64,000 bases of DNA from Mesotaenium endlicherianum (taxonomy: Eukaryota > Streptophyta > Zygnematophyceae > Zygnematales > Mesotaeniaceae), in contig WELA01009360.1 of the NCBI GenBank assembly GCA_009602735.1, positions 863,177 through 927,176 of the forward strand, read 5' to 3'. This document shows positions 58,461 to 64,000 of this stretch, in pieces (the stretch's first letter is position 1; every line of letters starts with the position of its first letter). A program made the position numbers and the translations under genes. The notes below the pieces were generated by a model. The model worked only from the letters and a program-made list of their open reading frames with translations, was not told the origin of the DNA and did no database searches.

Positions 58461-59130
58461 GCTGATCAGGACGTCCTCAAAGTGGGTGTAGCGATAGTGC
58501 TTCCGAAAGATGGGCACGTCAGACGTGAGGCGAAGCCTCATGGGGTCGCCCGTGTAGCGCCCTAAGTCATGCATGCCGCTGGCAAAGCAGGCGCTGCGTC
58601 GGGCATCGAGCATCTTTGTCAGCTGCGCTACCTGCTCCGTGATAAGGGTCCCCTCCAGCTTCCAAGTGGGGGCTGCTAGGGGCGCTGCCTGCTCTGCACC
58701 TGTCGCCTCCTGTGTGGCTGCAGAGCTTTGCCCCTCTGCTGGCGTCACCTGTCTGCTGGCAGAGAACGGCTGCCCTGCACTTGCTGCTGCTGGCACCTGT
58801 CCTGCGGTTGCCAGCTGACCTGCAGGTGCTGCCTGTGGGCGTGCAGGAGGAAAAAGAAAGGGGGAACGGTGCAGCTCCCTGGACCGCTGTGCCTCCTTCC
58901 TCCTCCTCCCCCCCCCTAGCGGGCCAGAGTTGGAGCTGGATGCGGGGGGCGCCTGGTACGGGCAACGAAGCGGTGCCTGCGGCGTGGGCCCCTCTCGTTG
59001 AGATTGCCAGCGGGTGCCTGGCGTAGGGCGGGTGCCGTCGTCGTCAAAGAAGTTGTCGTCTGGCTCGTCCAGGCGGCGGGGTAGCTCAGGATGACGGGCC
59101 TCGGCAAGGGGCGTTAAGGCCTGCGTCAGC
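58461..59130 (-). pseudogene. Linker between methyltransferase and RT of element G
   Basis: A Pro/Ala/Gln-rich low-complexity stretch with an acidic patch (DEPDDNFFDDDG near 59050) and a short conserved-looking end (LEGNRLIWESSS near 58440). It is read in one open frame with methyltransferase on one side and RT on the other, so the domains belong to one polyprotein. Confidence 0.7.
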
Positions 59131-60075
59131 AAAAGAAGCCACGTTAAGACGTCGGTATTGATGGCCTGCCCCAACAGCCAAATGCGGTTGACCTTGGTGA
59201 GGCCTTCCACGTGGGTCAGGTGCGGCGGGAAACCCATGGCGCGCTCCATCTCCACAGCACGTGGGCGCTTGTACAGGCCGGTGGAGAGGTCGATGACCAT
59301 GCCGCGGGCCAGGCCAACATAGGCTGCGCTGTCGTAGCGGCTGGTGAACGTCGGCAGGGTGCGCGTGACGTCGCGGAGCACCTCACACTAGGCCTGCGAC
59401 GGATGGGGCAGAGCTATAACGAGCTGGGCCAGCCGTTTGGCGTCGAGGATAGAGTCAACGTTGCGGTCGTGGCGAGGGTGCGCGGCTGCCAGAGCCTCTA
59501 GCGTGTCTGGCATGGCCAGGTTGGTGAAGTACGCGCGCACGCGGTGGGCAAAGAAACCAATCTGCGTGGCGTCGATAACAGCCTCGCACCCGAGGTAGCT
59601 GCTGTAAAGCTTGAAGTCGACGCAGACGTTGTCGCGCTCATCGTCACGCACCGCCACATTCTCTAGGACCCACGCGAGGGAGTGAGGTGGCTGGCGCGCG
59701 CCTCAACCAAGTTGAAAACGCGGAGGAGGTGCCAGAAAAGCGCCGTGCGAGGGTTGCTGAGGGCGCCGCAATTGAGAAGCCCTGGCACTTCCAACCAGCG
59801 ATGATGAGGTCCACCGGGCCGAGACGAGTCACGTGCTTGTCGGTGATGTCGCGATTGTCCATGGGCCAATCCGTCTACGCGTGGCAAAAGGCGCGAGCGG
59901 GGAAGAGGTCGGGAAAAGGCTCATGGCAAAGCGCCATCTGGCGCCGGGCGACCTGCTGCCCCTAGGGATTGGGGTCGACGTGGACGTAATGACGGATGTG
60001 GATGCTCGCCTGCAGCGTAGCTAGCAACCCAGTGGCAATGCCGGCGAACAACTCCACCAAGACAATGCCGCGGGG
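59130..60075 (-). pseudogene. DNMT3-like cytosine-5 DNA methyltransferase domain in pol of element G (fossil)
   Basis: The order and spacing of C5-methyltransferase motifs are visible on the minus strand. Motif I is VLVELFAGIATGLLATL (about 60063-60013); DNMT3 proteins have FDGIATGLL here. Motif IV is GPVDLIIAGWKCQGFSIA (about 59820-59767) with the catalytic Cys. Motif VIII is VIDATQIGFFAHRVRAYF (about 59576-59523), as in the DNMT3 text IDAKEVSAAHRARYFW. Motifs IX-X are VEMERAMGFPPHLT followed by NRIWLLGQAINTDVLTWLL (about 59255-59140); DNMT3 has TEMERVFGFPVHYT. The length (about 315 codons) suits a DNMT3 catalytic domain without target-reading extensions. The domain lies after the protease and its end shares a frame with RT. 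It is broken in a few places. The MTase call is firm; the DNMT3 subgroup is well supported by motif I and the EMER..GFP block. Confidence 0.88.
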
Positions 60076-61950
60076 TCGCTCGTCTAGCTCATCCGTGTAA
60101 ATCGGCGCCGGCAGCGGGCGGCAGCCCATAGCAGGATCGCCGGGCTCTGCTCTTGGCGGGTACAAACGGGCCGCGCTGTGCTTATGAGGAGCCATGCGGT
60201 GTGCGGCGACAGCGCGCTCGGCGTAATCGCGCGTGAGGTGCGAAATGGGCCCAGGTAGAGGCTGGGGCTGTGCGACGCGCATGTAAGTCTGGTACTGTTC
60301 CCACCTGTCTTGGGCGTGTTGCAGGATGTGAGGGGGCACAGGTGTCGAGCGAGACTGAGCCTAGCGCACGCATGTGAGCTGCCACCTGCACTTGGCCTCG
60401 CAGTCCTGCGCATCGGACGCTGCGTACGCGAGCTGGTCCAGCACGAGACGCTGTGGCAGGTACGGGTGCGGATCGTAGTAGGCTTGCTGGCGTTGGTGGA
60501 AAGGGAGGTCTACCGGGTTGGGATTGTCGGCGGGCTTGGTACGGTAGGCAAACTGGCGGACGCGCACCGGCTGGCGGGGCGCCAGCTGCAGTTGAGCACG
60601 GAGCTGCGGGTGGAGCGGCAGCAAGTCGCAGGGACGCCTGTGGCGGCGCTCCAGGTCATCAACGGCTGCAAAACATCGGCCGGTCCTAAAGTCAAAGGCG
60701 CGACTGTTGGTGCGGGCCACCTTGGAGGGAAGGTGAGCCGCCAGGCCCGTTGCCTACAAAGTGGCTGCAAGGGAGCGCTGGCCGCCGGTCGTAGAGCGCG
60801 TGGGAGGCGTACGTGGTGGACTGCGGGGCGTCCTCGCGATCGTCCACCACGCGGTACGGCGGGGTGGCTGCCCGGTCGCGGCTGTCGCGGTAGGGCGGAG
60901 TAGCGGCTCTATCTTGGTTGTCGCGGTAGGGCGGCGTGACAGATCAACCGCGTCTTGGCGGGGGCGTGAGACTGCGCTCGCTGCGCAGATTGCGCCGGAG
61001 CTGTGGCGGGGTGACAGCTTGTAGCGTACCGCGCAGACTGCGTCCCGGCTCTAGACGGATGACCGAGCGCACAACGAGCACGGCGGTCATCGCGTGCTTG
61101 GTGCGCTGGCCACCGTGTGGGCTGCCCTGGCGCCAGTGCTGGAGGTGGCAAAGGTAGCAACGGGGAAGGCGCGGGAGCCGGTCCGATCATCTCTGGCACC
61201 TCTGCCGTGCAGCAGATGCTTGAAGTCGCGACAGCTGGCGTTGGTCAAGCACTCATGCTTGGGCTAGCAACGTGGGCCTGCCGCACAGCGGTAGGCTTCA
61301 CCGGTCCTGGCGGACGCAGGTTGGCTGAACCTTGGCGGACCGACGGATGCAAGACAGCCGAGCCCCGGGGGACCAGCAGGCCTGTCAAAGCCTGGGGGTC
61401 CTGTCATTGTGCTGAAGCATGGGGGACCTGTGGGCATGCGACGGACGCAAACGACGGGCGTGACGAGCATGGCCTGCGAGGGTGCCTTGGTTGGCTCCTC
61501 GTAGGACTCCTTTGGCGCCCTCTTGTACAAAACGTAGTCTGTCGGGGGGTCGTAGGCGGCCTGGCGCATGGCCTCCTCCTCCACAGCGGTCGTGTGGCGG
61601 GCGGTGTTGCCTGTGTGCAGCAAAGGCGAAGGTGGCTGGGACGCCATCTGAAATTGGATGGCCACTCCCACTGGCGTCTCTTGTCGCAGTCGGACGTCGG
61701 ACCGTGCGATGGGCGAGCGCGCCCTCTCGCGCAAAGGCGCCTTAGGGACGGACAAACAAACCGTGCTGGCAGTGAATGCGAGGAGCTTGTGGGCTCTAGC
61801 GACCGTAGCCACTGCCGCCGTAGCGGCGTCGGCGGCGGCGGTTGCTACTGTTGTCATCTGGCGCATTACGGCGTGCTGCGCTGCGTAAATGCGCACGAAC
61901 TCTCGGGATTGCGCTGTCAGCAGCTCCGCCTGCTCTTGTGGAGAGAGGTG
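60076..61950 (-). pseudogene. Linker between protease and methyltransferase of element G
   Basis: A long Pro/Ala/Arg-rich, GC-rich stretch. Only weak features are seen, including an Ala/Thr-rich helix-like run (TTVATAAADAATAAVATVA near 61850). No domain is recognised. The stretch just before the methyltransferase (PRAEPGDPAMGCRPLPAPI) has a loosely similar counterpart before the cut motif in element C. Confidence 0.5.
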
Positions 61951-62421
61951 GAACTCTGCGCCCGGTAGCTCAGGCTCCTCGTCCTGAGGCTGGAGCAGGT
62001 CCGCCCCAACGGACACGTCGTCTTCCTCTGAGCCGCCCTTCTTCATCTGGGTGGCATCGAGCCGGTCGCTATCGTCGTCTAGCGCCATGAAGCCGTAGAG
62101 TGCCGCCAATGTGGGTCGCCGGTCCAAAATGTTGAGTGGCAATGAGACCGTGCACGTGCCTCCCGAGCGCCAGTCGGGCCAATAGTGTGCCCGCTTCGTC
62201 CAGTTAACCACCGCGGCTCTGATGGGGAAGAGCACGTCTTGTCCCAAAAAGACGTCAAAGGTGTCAGAGCGCATCACGAGCGCGTGACGATGGATCGCCG
62301 TCTCATCCTCGGTTCCCGGACAAAAGGTGAAGATGAGCACCAGCCGAGTGCGCCCCGTCACGGACTTGAATGTGCCAGCCGCAGTGTTGATCCGCGTGGG
62401 CGACTCCTCCAGGTCGGTTGA
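61951..62421 (-). pseudogene. Protease C-terminal part of element G
   Basis: DTFDVFLGQDVLFPIRAAVV (about 62255-62195) is the C-terminal pattern of retropepsins in Ty3/gypsy elements and aligns with YDVLLGLEALIPLGMVIDL in element C. The active-site part lies across the inserted solo LTR. Confidence 0.68.
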
Positions 62422-63142
62422 TGAAATGAATCGTCTTACCAAATAGGCGATTAACAATTAATAATGATCTTCATATCAGCAAGTAATCTTTATGGTATTT
62501 TCCGTTAACTGGTCAAACGGCAAAGGACAACACACTAGCAGTGAATAATACTCGTAAGTCAAATGCAAGTAAACTAGCATTAATAATGCAAATCAGTAAA
62601 CTCATACATAAGCAAGGTTAGAAGACAGTGCGTATCAACGGCTTCTCGCCTTGGATCCAGATCTCTCTCAGTAAGTTGAACAAGAGAGTTGGCCTCGTTT
62701 CCGAATTTCGAACTCAAGAGCAATGCCTAGCATATGTACATGGAATGAGTTTACTGTTCAACGGCCAGTGCGATGGCACCGCCTACCCGGGAGTTAACCA
62801 CGTTGGTAGGACCTCAATTAACCAAATCCACCGCCATCTACCATCATCCCGAATCGCCATCCATCATAGGGATGTCATCTGGCCATTCATCTAGCAGATC
62901 ACACTTAGATGCATATCGAGGCAGTTCGCTGCTACCGAGTACGGAAGTCAGCTGGCTGTCAAAGAATGTGTCAGCAAGCTGACTTCAGTTGACTTCAGCC
63001 TGCTGCTTCCGCCTGAGTCATTAAACTGCTATTAAATATAAAGTCCAGCAGACTGATTATTAACTAGAGTTTAGCAGGCTGAACTCAATTAACTATTATA
63101 TTTAAATGAACATTATATCTACCAATATACTGATTCATTACA
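62422..63142 (-). repeat. Solo LTR, A family, inside the protease of element G
   Basis: 721 bases. The flanks GTTGA (62417-62421) and GTTAA (63143-63147) agree in four of five positions. Confidence 0.92.
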
Positions 63143-63723
63143 GTTAAGGAGAGGCCCAGCTGCCGGAGATAACTTGTAACTAATTAGGACCGGCTATGCG
63201 CCGCTGTCGAACATAATGCACTGAGGGGCTTGCTTGTTGACCAGCACGATCCCTTGCATGTTGTCCAAAAACGCCGCGTTGGGGCTGCTGACCAACCTGT
63301 GCATGTGCGGGGGTCAAGCGAGAACGGAGAGCACTGCAATAGAGGCACCCGCTGCAGGCCTGTCAGTGGTCGCGCAAAAGCCTGCGACGCATAAAAGGAG
63401 CATCAGCTGAGCGGCCTGCCGGGTCGCCTCCAGCGTTACGCCGAGCTCCGCAAAGGATACCGCCGGCATGCGGTGCAGTCCAACCTCGGCGCTGAGCTGC
63501 ACCGTCATCACCGGACAAGCGAGTGCGTGCGATGCTGGCGCGACTGGCGCTGCTGGCGGGTCCAGAACGCGGAAAGAGCGGGGCAGGCGCGGGGCTTCCT
63601 CCGTACGGCGTCCCTGGTCGGGCCCGTCACGCTTGGGTGCGGCTGCTGCTCGCCCAGCAGCTGCCACGAGCGTGCGCTTGCGGGACGCTCCGTGAACTAC
63701 TGGACCAGTGCCAAGCGGCCATG
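63143..63723 (-). pseudogene. Protease start and possible gag tail of element G (fossil)
   Basis: QCIMFDSGA, a retropepsin active-site motif, is encoded at about 63223-63197. Further right the minus strand is GC-rich and Ala/Pro-rich, and an open stretch (63736-63314) matches no gag family I know. No zinc knuckle is seen. Confidence 0.5.
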
Positions 63724-64000
63724 TGAAATGAAGCAACTTACCAATAGGCGAGTTACAATGAAGATTTTATATCAGCGAGTAATCTTTATGGTGTTTTTTG
63801 TTAACTGATTTAATAGCAAAAGACAACACACTAGCAGTTTACAATTCTTGCAAGTCAAATGCAAGCAAACTAGCATCAATCAAGCAATCAGTAAACTTAT
63901 ACATAAGCAAGGCTAGAAGACCGCTCGTATTGACGATTTCTTGCCTAGAATTCAATATCTCTCAGTAAGCAGTACAAGAGAGTTGGCCTTGTTTCCGACT
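63724..64000 (-). repeat. A-family LTR, partial at window end
   Basis: Starts TGAAATGAAGC and follows the A-family LTR to the last base. It resembles the older variant at 45422-46151 most. Solo or paired status cannot be seen. Confidence 0.85.

Larger units (their letters stand above)
45290..63723 (-). mobile_element. Element G: Ty3/gypsy-like retrotransposon with DNMT3-like methyltransferase and PHD finger (fossil)
   Basis: Minus-strand order, with later insertions left out: retropepsin start (about 63210), rest of protease (62421-61950), Pro/Ala-rich linker, DNMT3-like domain (about 60075-59130), second linker, RT (about 58450-57750), RNase H (about 57700-56400), integrase (47514-46216), PHD finger (46215-46152 and 45421-45345) and a purine tract. 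Inserted in it are solo LTRs at 62422-63142, 56663-57381 and 45422-46151 and the whole element F2 (47515-56332). The internal DNA is far more GC-rich than the insertions. It is old and has many breaks. Gag is not recognised with certainty, and the right end is hidden by another LTR at 63724. Confidence 0.82.

Noticed and set aside
59130-60075. A host DNA methyltransferase gene lying by chance next to retroelement DNA
   Set aside because: The end of the domain and the start of RT share one open frame, and the protease lies on the other side in the same orientation. Element C repeats the order.
63314-63736. A host gene of 140 codons on the minus strand near the window end
   Set aside because: It is an Ala/Pro-rich frame in GC-rich DNA next to the protease start of element G and runs into an LTR. 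It is more likely decayed retroelement coding sequence or a chance frame.
6668-64000. CRISPR-like array, given many regularly repeated segments
   Set aside because: The repeats are about 500-1260-base LTRs with target duplications. There are no short repeats with unique spacers and no cas genes.

Overview
The window looks like nuclear DNA of a green alga. Only the first 4.7 kb holds recognisable host genes. They are the 3' part of a plastid-type nickel/cobalt transporter (UreH/HupN-like) and, convergent with it, a complete six-exon gene for a Chlorella HUP-type hexose/H+ symporter with clean GT-AG introns. Both have TGTAA motifs downstream, which is weak support for a chlorophyte. I cannot name the species.

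From about 6.7 kb to the end, nearly everything is nested LTR retrotransposon DNA. The oldest layer is two diverged copies of an unusual Ty3/gypsy-like element. C (+ strand, pieces from 7.4 to 27.75 kb) is AT-richer. G (- strand, about 63.7 down to 45.3 kb) is GC-rich. In G the pol order is protease, DNMT3-like cytosine-5 DNA methyltransferase, reverse transcriptase, RNase H, integrase, PHD finger. C breaks off inside the first methyltransferase motif, directly after its protease. Both are broken fossils.

Later elements landed in them. B (12055-27009, -, chromodomain Ty3/gypsy, duplication ATTGC) sits in C. A (13064-21855, +, duplication TCTAG) sits in B. F (27751-43752, -) joins C to the end of G, has no matching target duplication, and contains E (28770-35852, +, duplication GGCAA). 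E in turn carries a B-type LTR. F2 (47515-56332, -, duplication CACGT) sits in G. Several solo LTRs of the A and B families are scattered through the stack. A, F and F2 are one chromovirus family with LTRs of about 720 bp and a Met-tRNA-like primer site. After pol they carry an extra ORF of about 550 codons (ORF3) that I cannot assign to any family. ORF3 has a coiled-coil start, a conserved core and an acidic/SR-rich tail. It is preceded by a candidate 3' splice site and by internal copies of the polypurine tract.

By eye the paired LTRs differ by roughly 2-4 %, so the younger elements are probably of similar, moderate age, while C and G are older. The two points that most deserve attention are the retrotransposon-borne DNMT3-like/PHD combination and the ORF3 module.
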